64,000 nt of DNA from Phycisphaerales bacterium. GTDB taxonomy: Bacteria > Planctomycetota > Phycisphaerae > Phycisphaerales > SM1A02. Both the position numbers and the translations under genes were made by a program. The first letter of the stretch is position 1; each line of letters begins with the position of its first letter. The stretch covers positions 1 through 64,000 of the forward strand of contig SIAP01000003.1 of assembly GCA_009691725.1 (NCBI GenBank), in the 5' to 3' direction. Positions 9,648-19,093 of the stretch are shown piece after piece. Below the pieces are notes generated by a model. That model saw only the letters and a list, made by a program, of their open reading frames with translations, did no database searches and had not been told where the DNA came from.

Positions 9648-10130
9648 ATGCGCACGGTTCTCTTCGTCTGCACAGGGAACACGTGTCGATCGCCCATGGC
9701 GGAAGCGATTGCGCGGCATTTGATCGAGAGTCGCGGAGTTCAGGGGACCGCACACGGGACTGTCCACGGCGCGGGGGAGCGGATCTTCGCCGTTTCTGCG
9801 GGAACTTCGGCATTTGATGGCTCTCTGGCCTCGCCTCAAGCCGTCGCATCGCTGAAACGAGTCGGAATCGTCCACGATGGCACGAGCAAGAGATTGACAG
9901 CGAAAATGATCCGCGCGGCGGACTTGGTGCTTGGGATGACCGCCAGCCATGTCCACCAAGCACGGCAATTGGTCGCTGGTGAGAGTGCACAGATCGAGAA
10001 AATTCAACCGATTGATCGCGAAGGAGATGTGGAAGATCCCATTGGCATGGGTGATGATGCGTACGATCGGCTCGCACAATCGCTCTTGGAATTGGTTCCA
10101 GTTCACATCACGGAGATGCAGAAGTCATGA
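9648..10130 (+). CDS. Low-molecular-weight protein tyrosine phosphatase-like
   Basis: MRTVLFVCTGNTCRSPMAEAIARHL (CX5R P-loop), C-terminal DVEDPIGMGDDAYDR (DP acid motif). Confidence 0.93.
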   Translation: MRTVLFVCTGNTCRSPMAEAIARHLIESRGVQGTAHGTVHGAGERIFAVSAGTSAFDGSLASPQAVASLKRVGIVHDGTSKRLTAKMIRAADLVLGMTASHVHQARQLVAGESAQIEKIQPIDREGDVEDPIGMGDDAYDRLAQSLLELVPVHITEMQKS

Positions 10131-10585
10131 CCACAGTCGTCATTGGAAGTGATCATCGCGGGACCGCGGTGGCGCAAGCGATCGAGTCCCAATTGCGAAT
10201 CGAGGGATTCAAGGTGCATGTACTCGGTGACACCAGTGGAGTTGCGACCGATTATCCCGACGCTGCGTGGACGGTCGCACAAGAAATCGTTGCGAATCGC
10301 GCCGATCGTGGCATCTTGATTTGTGGCACGGGGATCGGGATGGCAATTGCCGCCAACAAGGTTGCGGGAATTCGCGCTGCGCTGGCGTTGGATGAACTGA
10401 GCGCGCAACTTTCGCGAAGTCACAATGATGCCAACGTGCTGTGTCTCTCTGCGGATCTTCTCGGGCAAACGCTTGTGAAGCGAATCGTCGATGTGTGGAT
10501 GCGCACGAAGTACGACGGCGGTCGTCACGCACGCCGACTTGCAAAGATCGCGCGTATCGAATTGGGCGAAGATCCCAAAGGGTGA
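10127..10585 (+). CDS. rpiB: Ribose-5-phosphate isomerase B
   Basis: VVIGSDHRGTAVAQAIESQL...DYPDAAWTVAQEIV...GILICGTGIGMAIAANKVAGIRAAL. ATGA overlap with the preceding gene. Confidence 0.95.
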   Translation: MTTVVIGSDHRGTAVAQAIESQLRIEGFKVHVLGDTSGVATDYPDAAWTVAQEIVANRADRGILICGTGIGMAIAANKVAGIRAALALDELSAQLSRSHNDANVLCLSADLLGQTLVKRIVDVWMRTKYDGGRHARRLAKIARIELGEDPKG

Positions 10586-10625
10586 ATTCCGCGTTGATGC
10601 TGCGACTGCGATGGCGCAACCGCAT

Positions 10626-10657
10626 GCGCTACGCCATCTGCGCTACGCCATCTGCGC
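10626..10657. repeat. 14-bp tandem duplication spanning the pepA stop codon
   Basis: GCGCTACGCCATCT x2 + GCGC. The reverse-strand TAG stop (10643-10645) lies in the second copy and is duplicated in the first. Confidence 0.95.
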
Positions 10658-12130
10658 GATGAACTCGACGCAGAGTCGCACACCAAATCCCGTCGGTCCT
10701 GTTCCAGTGATCTCGTGTGGAGAGTCAGATGCCGCCACCGCCGCGATGTCGATGTGCGCCCATGGGATGTTCTCTCGGACGAAGAAGGCGAGGAATGCGG
10801 CACCTTGGATCGGATGCGCTGATCGCAGAGGATTGCTGTTGAGGATGTCGGCGTGTTGACTCCGCATGAAATCCTTGTGCTCCGCCCAGAGCGGCAGCGG
10901 CCAGATGCGCTCGCCCGACCGATTCGCCGCTGATTCGAGCGCACTCCGCAGCCCCACATCGCCGCAGAAGTACCCCGCGCAGAAGTGGCCGAGCGCGACG
11001 CCGACTCCGCCGGTGAGTGTGGCAAGGTCGACAATCCGTGTCGGCGCAAGGGAATCGCACGCCCAACTGAGCGCATCGCCGAGCACCAGCCGACCTTCCG
11101 CATCGGTGTTGGTGACTTCCACTGAAACTCCGTTGTGCATGATGATGATGTCATCGGGCCGGTAGGAGTCATGGGACACCATGTTCTCGGCGACGGCGAG
11201 CACCGCAGTCACCCGCACAGGCAATCGAAGTGCGGCAATCGTTTGCATGATCCCCATCACCGCTGCACCGCCACACTTGTCGTACTTCATCCCCTTCATC
11301 CCATTGTTCACCTTGAGCGAGTACCCACCCGTGTCGTAGGTGATCGTCTTTCCCACGAGAACCACATGCTCCTTGCGCGCCCGAGCCGAGAGTTTCTTTG
11401 GGGACCACGAAATGGCGACGAGGCAAGGTTTGATTGCAGATCCGCGACCGACAGCGACGAGCCCGCCCATGCCGAGTGCCTTCGCATGCGAGTAGTCGAT
11501 CACCTTCACGGTCATCTTGCCAGCGCGTGCAATCTTCCGACTCTCGCTGGCAATCCACGTGGGATTCGCGATGTTTGGCGGAGTTGCTGCGATCTGTCGA
11601 GCGGTGTTGATGCCCTCCGCGACGACCAATCCTCGTGCCAGCCCACTCCGCATCGCTCGGTCGTGCGCCCAGAGTGCCAGCGATGAGAGCCGAGGCGATC
11701 GCCGCGTTGCGGTGCCGTCAAAGTCATCGATGCGCCATGTGCCCAGCGCGAGTCCCTCGGCAAATGCGCATCCTGCTGCGACTCCTTCGAGTACAGATGG
11801 GCCACCGATCAACCACGCGCTGCTCTCACAAAGAGTGACCGAGCGTGCGCTCACCTTGACGAGCACACGTCCGATTTTCGCAGCGGCTGCGCGGAGTCGA
11901 TCAATCGAATAGTCCTTCGCAGGGCCAAGGCCGACGAGCAGCTGCGTCGATCCAACCATCAAAGTGTCGCCATGATCACCGCGAAACGCGCCACTTCGCA
12001 GCGCCTCACACACCTGCGGGTTCATCGGTGAGCCCTTCGGCAGTGCCAGCGGAGTTCTGGGAAGTGCGCAGTGGAATGGAATCAGCTGAATTGGAGAGGA
12101 AGATTGCGCGATAGAGATTCGTTGGAACAT
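10643..12130 (-). CDS. pepA: Leucyl aminopeptidase, M17 family
   Basis: VLVGKTITYDTGGYSLKVNNGMKGMKYDKCGGAAVMG ... VTNTDAEGRLVLGDALSWA: M17 NTDAEGRL motif. Confidence 0.95.
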   Translation of the reverse strand: MFQRISIAQSSSPIQLIPFHCALPRTPLALPKGSPMNPQVCEALRSGAFRGDHGDTLMVGSTQLLVGLGPAKDYSIDRLRAAAAKIGRVLVKVSARSVTLCESSAWLIGGPSVLEGVAAGCAFAEGLALGTWRIDDFDGTATRRSPRLSSLALWAHDRAMRSGLARGLVVAEGINTARQIAATPPNIANPTWIASESRKIARAGKMTVKVIDYSHAKALGMGGLVAVGRGSAIKPCLVAISWSPKKLSARARKEHVVLVGKTITYDTGGYSLKVNNGMKGMKYDKCGGAAVMGIMQTIAALRLPVRVTAVLAVAENMVSHDSYRPDDIIIMHNGVSVEVTNTDAEGRLVLGDALSWACDSLAPTRIVDLATLTGGVGVALGHFCAGYFCGDVGLRSALESAANRSGERIWPLPLWAEHKDFMRSQHADILNSNPLRSAHPIQGAAFLAFFVRENIPWAHIDIAAVAASDSPHEITGTGPTGFGVRLCVEFIAQMA

Positions 12131-12156
12131 GGGAGAGGCGAGTCTATATTTGCACG

Positions 12157-14250
12157 ATGGAGTCGTGGTCAGTCATTGTCATCGGCGGAGGTCATGCCGG
12201 CATTGAAGCGGCGTGGGCAGCATCGAGTGCGCTCGCGAGTGCCGGCGCCAACGATGCGCAAGTCCTGCTTATCACGATGGACCCAGCCATGATTGGCGCG
12301 ATGAGTTGCAATCCTGCCATCGGCGGTCTCGCCAAGGGGCAGATGGTTCGCGAGATCGACGCCCTCGGCGGCATCATGGGACAGATCGCGGACGCGACGG
12401 GGATCCAGTTTCGGCTCCTCAACGCATTGAAGGGAGCTGCGGTCCGAGGCCCTCGTGCACAGTGTGATCGTCATCACTATCAGGCAGAGGCGCAGCGATT
12501 GATCGCCTCGCGTCGCAATGGATCGGTGCCGATCATCGTGGTGCAAGGACTCGTGGAATCATTCGACATTCACGCGGGCGTGCTGCGTGGTGTCGTGCTT
12601 CAGGCAGGTGCGGAAGTGGTTTCGGTCGATGCATCGGCGCTGGAGTGGAATGAGCAGGCGATCGCCCGCGCACGCAGTGGCGAGCGGGGGAGCGCGGTCG
12701 CTCCGCGCATGCCATTTGGAAGTGCGGCTCCACGCGCGCCGATTCAGAGCGCGTTGCCATCAATGTCGGTGCGAGTGGATTCCAACGGAAGCATTCGAGT
12801 CGCGGCACGCGGAGCAGTGCTGACGACGGGAACATTCATGCGCGCACTCATGCACACAGGGAGTACGCAGACTCCTGGCGGTCGCGTGGGGGAGGGAAGC
12901 GCTGTTGGGATTTCCGCAACGCTGCGGGCACTGGGGTTTGAGTTGGGGCGCTTGAAGACCGGCACGCCACCGCGCTTGCAGCGCAGCACCATCGACTGGG
13001 AATCGCTTGCGCCACAGTGGGGGGATCAACCGCCAATTCCATTCAGCGCACTCTCGGCGAGCGCTGGAAAGCGCGATGCATTTCCTCCGTTGCCGCAAGT
13101 GGAGTGTCGCGAGACGCGCACGAGCGCTGCGATTCATGATCTCGTTCGTGCGAATCTGCATCTCGCACCGATGTATGCGGGGGCGATGGAGGCAGAAAGC
13201 GGTCCCCGTTACTGTCCGAGTCTCGAAGACAAGGTGGTGCGCTTTGCCCAACGCGAGTCTCATCATGTCTTCCTCGAACCGGAATCGCTCGCGACCGACG
13301 ACATCTACTGCAATGGCATCTCGACATCTTTGCCGCAGGATGTGCAGGCGCACATCATTGCAGGACTGCCGGGGTGTGAGCGCGCGATTGCAAAGCGCTG
13401 GGGTTATGCAGTCGAGTACGACATGGTGTGGCCACACCAAATTGATGCGACGGGGGAGACCAAAATCGTGTCGGGTCTCTTTCTCGCAGGGCAGATCAAT
13501 GGAACGAGCGGGTATGAAGAGGCCGCATCGCAGGGATTGGTCGCAGGTCTCAACGCGGCGCGCAGCGCGACGGGTCGAGACATGGTGCGAATCGGTCGCG
13601 ATCAGGCATACATCGGTGTGTTGATGGACGACCTCGTCACGCGGCATCCGCGCGAACCATATCGCATGTTCACCAGTCGAGCGGAGTTCCGCCTGACACT
13701 TCGCGCAGACAATGCAGAAGATCGATTGACCGCGCTTGGCATCCAAGTCGGACTCGTCGATGCGCACCGAGCGCAGATTGCGGCGCGACAGGCGCAGGTC
13801 ATCGCTGATATGCGTTCCCGCATTGCGCAGTTGCGCGCTCCACCGCAGTTCGGGGAGGGCAAGCGCTTGCTCGATGTCGCGCGGCGACCAGAAGTGACGG
13901 CAGAGGATCTGTCACGCTTCGTGCGCATCGCAGAGGGGAGCACCGAGTCGATCGACCTTCCAGTGATGGATCGTGTGATGACCGATGTCCGTTACGAGGG
14001 ATACCTCGGACGGCAACGCGCCGAATTGAAGCGGACCGCCGCCGCAGAACACGCAGCAATACCAGCGGATTTGCAGGCGCGGACGATCGTTGGGCTCGGT
14101 TCGGAAGCCATCGATGTGTTGACTCGGTTTCGCCCAGCGACACTCGGTCAAGCATCGCGTCTTGCCGGAGTCACTCCATCGGACATCTCAATATTGGAGT
14201 TGACCCTTCGTAGACGACGGCGAAGCAATGGCAATACGACGAGTTGCTAG
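12157..14250 (+). CDS. mnmG: tRNA uridine-5-carboxymethylaminomethyl modification enzyme MnmG
   Basis: VIVIGGGHAGIEAAWAAS...MSCNPAIGGLAKGQMVREIDALGGIMG...LKTGTPPRL...GQINGTSGYEEAASQGLVAGLNAA. Confidence 0.97.
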   Translation: MESWSVIVIGGGHAGIEAAWAASSALASAGANDAQVLLITMDPAMIGAMSCNPAIGGLAKGQMVREIDALGGIMGQIADATGIQFRLLNALKGAAVRGPRAQCDRHHYQAEAQRLIASRRNGSVPIIVVQGLVESFDIHAGVLRGVVLQAGAEVVSVDASALEWNEQAIARARSGERGSAVAPRMPFGSAAPRAPIQSALPSMSVRVDSNGSIRVAARGAVLTTGTFMRALMHTGSTQTPGGRVGEGSAVGISATLRALGFELGRLKTGTPPRLQRSTIDWESLAPQWGDQPPIPFSALSASAGKRDAFPPLPQVECRETRTSAAIHDLVRANLHLAPMYAGAMEAESGPRYCPSLEDKVVRFAQRESHHVFLEPESLATDDIYCNGISTSLPQDVQAHIIAGLPGCERAIAKRWGYAVEYDMVWPHQIDATGETKIVSGLFLAGQINGTSGYEEAASQGLVAGLNAARSATGRDMVRIGRDQAYIGVLMDDLVTRHPREPYRMFTSRAEFRLTLRADNAEDRLTALGIQVGLVDAHRAQIAARQAQVIADMRSRIAQLRAPPQFGEGKRLLDVARRPEVTAEDLSRFVRIAEGSTESIDLPVMDRVMTDVRYEGYLGRQRAELKRTAAAEHAAIPADLQARTIVGLGSEAIDVLTRFRPATLGQASRLAGVTPSDISILELTLRRRRRSNGNTTSC

Positions 14251-14282
14251 ACTCCAAAACGCAGGAATCGGTCCTGCACCTC

Positions 14283-14354
14283 GCCGCTGTAGCTCAATGG
14301 TAGAGCACATGATTTGTAATCTTGAGGTTGTCGGTTCAAGTCCGATCGGCGGCT
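14283..14354 (+). tRNA. tRNA-Thr (anticodon TGT at 14315-14317)
   Basis: GCCGCTGTAGCTCAATGGTAGAGCACATGATTTGTAATCTTGAGGTTGTCGGTTCAAGTCCGATCGGCGGCT folds as a cloverleaf. Acceptor GCCGCTG/CGGCGGC pairs with one G-T. Anticodon stem CATGA/TCTTG has one T-T mismatch. CCA not encoded. Confidence 0.93.
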
Positions 14355-14367
14355 TTGTCTCTCTGCG

Positions 14368-16458
14368 ATGAAACTCCGAACAAAGATCAAAGTCGTGACG
14401 ATGGGCATCACGGTCGTCTTGACGGTCACGATGACCGTTGTTGGATACTGGAGCACGCGGAGCACATTGGATGCAAGTTTGCAGTCGCGTGTCGAGGCGA
14501 TTGCGGTCACTGTCGCGTTGGAGCTTCCGCCCGCTGCGCTGGCATCGATCTCGAGTGCAAAGAGTGCCCAGACGCCCGAATATGAACAACTCGAGCGAAT
14601 TGTTCGCGGTGTGACCACGGTCAATCAGACGGCAGCATTTCCACTTCGATTCGTCTACCTCTTAGTGCCAACAGATGAGCACGCGACATCGGGGTGGGAC
14701 CTTGCAGTCGATTCGGACCCCAGGGATAGCCCTGACTGGACCATCCCAGGAACCCCCTACAACTTCTCGCCCAGCGTGGTTCCAGTTGCGCCGATTGATG
14801 GGTCGGTTCCGACGGTGCGCCATCTCGATGATCAATGGGGAAGTTGGATTTCCGGGTACGCACCCGTTCGCACCGCCGATGGAGCCGTTGTCGGTCTCGT
14901 TGGAGTGGACATCGCATACCGCGATTTCGTCGCGCAACTCGATTGGTTGCTTTGGTGGGCTTGCACGCTTGCGGTCATCCTGTCGGTCGTGATGTACACG
15001 GTGGTCGAAGTCGCCATCAATCGACTTCTTCGACCAATCGGGCAATTGCGCGAGTTCATTTCCACCATCGGCGCTGGCCACTTCGATCAGCGGCTTGACA
15101 CCAATCCGCTCACCGAATTTCTGCCCGTCGTCAATGAGCTGAACACGATGGCATCGCAGCTTGGAGAGCGGGCCAAGTTGGTGAGAAAGAATGCGGAACT
15201 GTCAGAGAATGTCACGAGGCAGTCCACGCGACTTGAAGCGATCGCAGATGTCGATGCGCAGATGAATGAGATTCAGGACATCGACATACTGATCGAGGCG
15301 ATCCTCGCGGATGCGCGCCGTCTGGTCGGTTGTGATGCTGGAAGCGTGCTGTTGCGAGAGGGGGACGAACTGCTCTTGACCTACCTCCAGAATGACACGC
15401 TTCGACCGACCCGTGCCGACCAAGCGCGGCTCGTGGCGACTTCAACGCGCATTCGTCTGGATGGCGGAAGCATCTGTGGCTACGCAGCACTCACTGGCGA
15501 ATCCGTTGTCGCCGACGACGCCTACCACATTCCAGCGGATCGTCCCTACAGATTCAATCCAGAAGTGGATCAATCCACTGGCTACCGAACCCGCGCCGTG
15601 CTCGCGATTCCGCTGAGAACGTCTGCTGGGAAAATCGTTGGCGTGCTGCAACTCCTGAATCCCGTCGAAAAGAACGGCGAGCCGCGCCTCGGTTTCTCGA
15701 AGGAAGACATCGACGCTGTGACGCACTTCAGTTCTGCTGCGACGGTTGCCCTTGAACGCGCCGCACTTACACGATCCATCGTGTTGCGGATGATCAGGAT
15801 GGCGGAGATGCGCGACCCCAGCGAGACTGCACACCATGTCAACCGCGTCGCGGCATATTCGGTGGTGTTGTATGAGGGTCTCGCGCGAAAGCACGCGTTC
15901 GATTCGGCGCGGGTCCAGCGCGAGCGAGACACCCTGCGTATTGCTGCAATGTTGCATGATGTCGGGAAAGTTGGCATTCCAGATGCCATCCTGAAGAAGG
16001 CGGGGCGATTGACGGCCGAGGAGTACGCCGGAATGCAGAAGCACGCCGAGATTGGTGCGCAGCTCTTCGCAGAGCGTGAGTCCGTGCTTGATCGATCTGC
16101 GTTCGAAGTCGCGCTGCATCATCACGAGCGCTGGGACGGTGCCGGGTATCCGGGGATGGTGACCATTCCACCATCGAGCACACCACCTGGTTCACTGGGA
16201 GGCGTTGGTGTTTCGTCGCGGTCAGAGCCGCCACCGATCATGCAGGGTGAGGGGATTCCACTCTTTGCACGAATTGTCGCGGTCGCGGATGTGTTTGATG
16301 CGCTGAGTTCCAAGCGTCAGTACAAGGACGCATGGCCAGAAGATCGCGTGCTCAAGGAGATGAGTGTGAATGCCGGTCGGCAGTTCGATCCCGAACTGAT
16401 CGAGATCCTTTTGGAGAATCTGCCTCAGATGCGGTCGGTTGCGGCGCGGTATTCGTAA
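14368..16458 (+). CDS. Membrane sensor with HAMP, GAF and HD-GYP phosphodiesterase domains
   Basis: N-terminal TM, periplasmic domain, second TM, HAMP (RPIGQLREFISTIGAGHFDQRL), GAF region, HD-GYP (LHDVGKVGIPDAILKKAGRLT...HHHERWDGAGYPG). Confidence 0.93.
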   Translation: MKLRTKIKVVTMGITVVLTVTMTVVGYWSTRSTLDASLQSRVEAIAVTVALELPPAALASISSAKSAQTPEYEQLERIVRGVTTVNQTAAFPLRFVYLLVPTDEHATSGWDLAVDSDPRDSPDWTIPGTPYNFSPSVVPVAPIDGSVPTVRHLDDQWGSWISGYAPVRTADGAVVGLVGVDIAYRDFVAQLDWLLWWACTLAVILSVVMYTVVEVAINRLLRPIGQLREFISTIGAGHFDQRLDTNPLTEFLPVVNELNTMASQLGERAKLVRKNAELSENVTRQSTRLEAIADVDAQMNEIQDIDILIEAILADARRLVGCDAGSVLLREGDELLLTYLQNDTLRPTRADQARLVATSTRIRLDGGSICGYAALTGESVVADDAYHIPADRPYRFNPEVDQSTGYRTRAVLAIPLRTSAGKIVGVLQLLNPVEKNGEPRLGFSKEDIDAVTHFSSAATVALERAALTRSIVLRMIRMAEMRDPSETAHHVNRVAAYSVVLYEGLARKHAFDSARVQRERDTLRIAAMLHDVGKVGIPDAILKKAGRLTAEEYAGMQKHAEIGAQLFAERESVLDRSAFEVALHHHERWDGAGYPGMVTIPPSSTPPGSLGGVGVSSRSEPPPIMQGEGIPLFARIVAVADVFDALSSKRQYKDAWPEDRVLKEMSVNAGRQFDPELIEILLENLPQMRSVAARYS

Positions 16459-16511
16459 CCCAAGTTGCCTGGTCGCCGTGGCGAACAGCGGCACTCCTAT
16501 CATCGAACGAA

Positions 16512-17483
16512 ATGCATTCTCTTCTCCTGATGTCCCTCATAAGCACGCTCGCCTTGCAAGGAACTGGCGTGACCGCCCCAGCACCGTTCCCCGCGTCCGT
16601 GGCCGCGTCTGCGCAATGCAGAGTCGTCGTCGCCAACCAGGTTGTTGCAGACATCGTGCATGCCATTGGAGCGGATGATGTGGAACTCATTGTGGTGGGC
16701 GCAGCGGGGGGCGATCCTCATCATGTTGAGCCAACTCCTGCGGATGTCACAAAGATTGCACGGGCAAATCTTGTCATTCAGATTGGTCTTGGGTTGGATC
16801 GATCCATCGGGAAACTGCACACATCAAGCGGATCAACGGGGTTGCTCGTTGTCGTCGGTGAGGGGCTCGCGACGACGGAGTCGCACGGCCACGCTCATGA
16901 TCATGGCGCTGAGCAGGGAGTCGAGCATGATGATGTGGCTCACGCAGTGGATCCGCACATCTGGCACGACCCGTCCAAGGTGCAGGTGCTAAACGAACGC
17001 ATTTGTGCCGCACTTGTGAGTGCGCGCCCTGATCGTGCACCGGAGATTCGCGGGCGCAGCGCCCTTCTCGCCACGAAACTGACAGCGCTGGATGAATGGA
17101 TCAACTCGCAGGTGGCGCGAATTCCAGGGACACGGCGCACATTGGTGACCACCCATGATGGTCTTGCGTACTTTGGAGAAAAGTATGGGTTTCGAGTGGT
17201 CGCCGTCGAAATCGGCGGAGATCATGAGGGTGGCGCAGATCCGCCGCCATCGAAGTTACTCACGCTCGTGCGCGCACTCCAGGAGACTCAGTCGAGCGTG
17301 ATCTTTGGCGATGCGGCGCATCCTTCGCGGATCGCCGCGACCGTCGCTCGAGAGGCGAAGGTGCAACTGGTGGAGCGTCTCTACCTTGACACGCTTATCC
17401 CCACTGCCACGAAACCTGGAACGGCGTATCTTGAGACGATGCGATCGAATGTCAACACGATTGTGGGGGCGTTGAGCGAGTGA
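16512..17483 (+). CDS. znuA: Zinc ABC transporter substrate-binding protein
   Basis: Signal peptide; GGDPHHVEPTPADV; His-rich loop SHGHAHDHGAEQGVEHDD; DPHIWHDPSKV; TTHDGLAYFGEKYGF. Confidence 0.93.
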   Translation: MHSLLLMSLISTLALQGTGVTAPAPFPASVAASAQCRVVVANQVVADIVHAIGADDVELIVVGAAGGDPHHVEPTPADVTKIARANLVIQIGLGLDRSIGKLHTSSGSTGLLVVVGEGLATTESHGHAHDHGAEQGVEHDDVAHAVDPHIWHDPSKVQVLNERICAALVSARPDRAPEIRGRSALLATKLTALDEWINSQVARIPGTRRTLVTTHDGLAYFGEKYGFRVVAVEIGGDHEGGADPPPSKLLTLVRALQETQSSVIFGDAAHPSRIAATVAREAKVQLVERLYLDTLIPTATKPGTAYLETMRSNVNTIVGALSE

Positions 17484-18214
17484 AGTTCGAGTGGCTTGCC
17501 TACGGTGGCCGACATCTTCATGCGCCAGATCCTTCGGCGCATGCGCTACGCCTCGTCGATGTCTCCGTCGGCTATCCGGGGAGCAAAGATCCGGTGCTCT
17601 CTGGCGTTTCTTTCACACTTCCAGTGGGCGCACGACTCGCGCTCGTTGGTCCAAATGGTTCAGGCAAGAGCACGCTCCTCAAATCCATCGCGGGACTCCT
17701 TCCGTGCGTTGGCGGCGATATTGCAGTCTTTGGATTGAAGGTTCGTGCTTGTCATCATCGCACTTCATATTTGCCGCAGCGCGAGGAGATTGCATGGCAG
17801 TTCCCAGTGACGGTGCAGCGTTTTGTGTTGGGTGGACGCTATGTGCACTGTGGTTGGTTTGCGAAACCAGATTCGCATGATCACGCAGTCGTGCAGGAGA
17901 CATTGCGCGAACTCGACATTGTGTCGCTTCAGGATGCGCCGATCGATCAACTCTCTGGTGGACAGCAGCAGCGCGTGATGTTGGCGCGTGCGCTTGCGCA
18001 AGGATCGGACTTGTTGTTGCTTGACGAACCGCTCAATGCCGTCGACTCCGCAACTCGCACACTTGTCGGGAAGGTGCTCGATCGTCTGCAGAAGGCTGGG
18101 AAGTCCATGATCGTGTCAACCCATGATGTTGGAACGCATGATCAGCCCTTCGATGGCGTCTTGATTCTCGAGAACGGCAGTGTGCGGGAGATGGCTCATG
18201 CCGCTGCTGTGTGA
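17480..18214 (+). CDS. znuC: Zinc ABC transporter ATP-binding protein
   Basis: GPNGSGKSTLLKSIAGLL (Walker A), LSGGQQQRVMLARAL, LLLLDEPL. Overlaps znuA by 4 bp. Confidence 0.93.
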   Translation: MKFEWLAYGGRHLHAPDPSAHALRLVDVSVGYPGSKDPVLSGVSFTLPVGARLALVGPNGSGKSTLLKSIAGLLPCVGGDIAVFGLKVRACHHRTSYLPQREEIAWQFPVTVQRFVLGGRYVHCGWFAKPDSHDHAVVQETLRELDIVSLQDAPIDQLSGGQQQRVMLARALAQGSDLLLLDEPLNAVDSATRTLVGKVLDRLQKAGKSMIVSTHDVGTHDQPFDGVLILENGSVREMAHAAAV

Positions 18215-19079
18215 ACTCCCACTGGTGTGTGTGGTGACTTCGGGCGAGAGTTGGTACCTGCCGCTTCTCGAGCCGTGGACGATTGGATTCATGTGCGATG
18301 GACTCTTCGCCGCGCTTCTTGCAGGACTTTCGTGCGCGCTGTTGGGAGTGTTCGTCGTCTTTCGTCGGATGGCATTCGCAGGTGAAGCGATGTCGCACAC
18401 CACACTTCCCGGTCTTGTGATCGCACAGTCGCAAGGGTGGAGTCTGGCACTCGGCGCGCTTGCGAGCAATCTCATCACGGCAATCGGCATCAGCATTCTC
18501 TCGTCTGGTGCTTCACGAAGACGGGGAGTTCGCGAGGATGCAACCATCGGCGTGGTCTTTACTGGGATGTTTGCATTCGGCGTGATTCTGACGAACTTCC
18601 AAGGATCGTGGAGAGATCTCTCGCATCTCCTGCTGGGCAACATTCTCTCGGTTGCACCGAACGATTTGTGGTTCATGGTCATCGCAGCCTGCGTCATCGT
18701 GGTGACGCTCATCGCGCTGCACAAGGAACTGGAGTTGAGTTCGTACGACGCCAGCTACGCAGATCTCATTGGAATTGGTGCGACTCGGATGCGCCTGACT
18801 GTGTTGGTGCTCGTCGCGCTTGCCGTTGTCTCTGGTGTGCAGGTGGTCGGAGTGATTCTGACGAGTGCGTTGCTCGTGACTCCAGCCGCGACTGCCGCAA
18901 TGTTCACCCGTCGACTGCTGCCGTTGATGGCACTCGCGGTGGCGCTCTCGTGGACAGCGATCGTCGTGGGGCTCTATCTTTCATACTTCTGGTCCTTGCC
19001 GCCGGGCGCGACCATCGTGTTTCTTGCTGCGTTGATCTTTGTCTGTGCGTGGTCGTGGCGCAAACTCTCTCGATCGTGA
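18198..19079 (+). CDS. znuB: Zinc/manganese ABC transporter permease
   Basis: Multi-TM ABC-3 family permease: GVFVVFRRMAFAGEAMSHTTLPG, ...VVGVILTSALLVTPAATAAM. Overlaps znuC. Confidence 0.92.
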   Translation: MPLLCELPLVCVVTSGESWYLPLLEPWTIGFMCDGLFAALLAGLSCALLGVFVVFRRMAFAGEAMSHTTLPGLVIAQSQGWSLALGALASNLITAIGISILSSGASRRRGVREDATIGVVFTGMFAFGVILTNFQGSWRDLSHLLLGNILSVAPNDLWFMVIAACVIVVTLIALHKELELSSYDASYADLIGIGATRMRLTVLVLVALAVVSGVQVVGVILTSALLVTPAATAAMFTRRLLPLMALAVALSWTAIVVGLYLSYFWSLPPGATIVFLAALIFVCAWSWRKLSRS

Positions 19080-19093
19080 GAGGTCCGTGTGCC

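Noticed and set aside
12760-13767. 335-aa minus-strand ORF antisense to mnmG
   Set aside because: Shadow frame of a well-supported mnmG, with R/C/H-rich non-protein-like composition.
10623-17550. Shared 14-mer GCATGCGCTACGCC near 10623 and 17537 as a dispersed repeat family
   Set aside because: Only two occurrences noticed, one within znuC coding sequence; cannot be separated from chance by eye.
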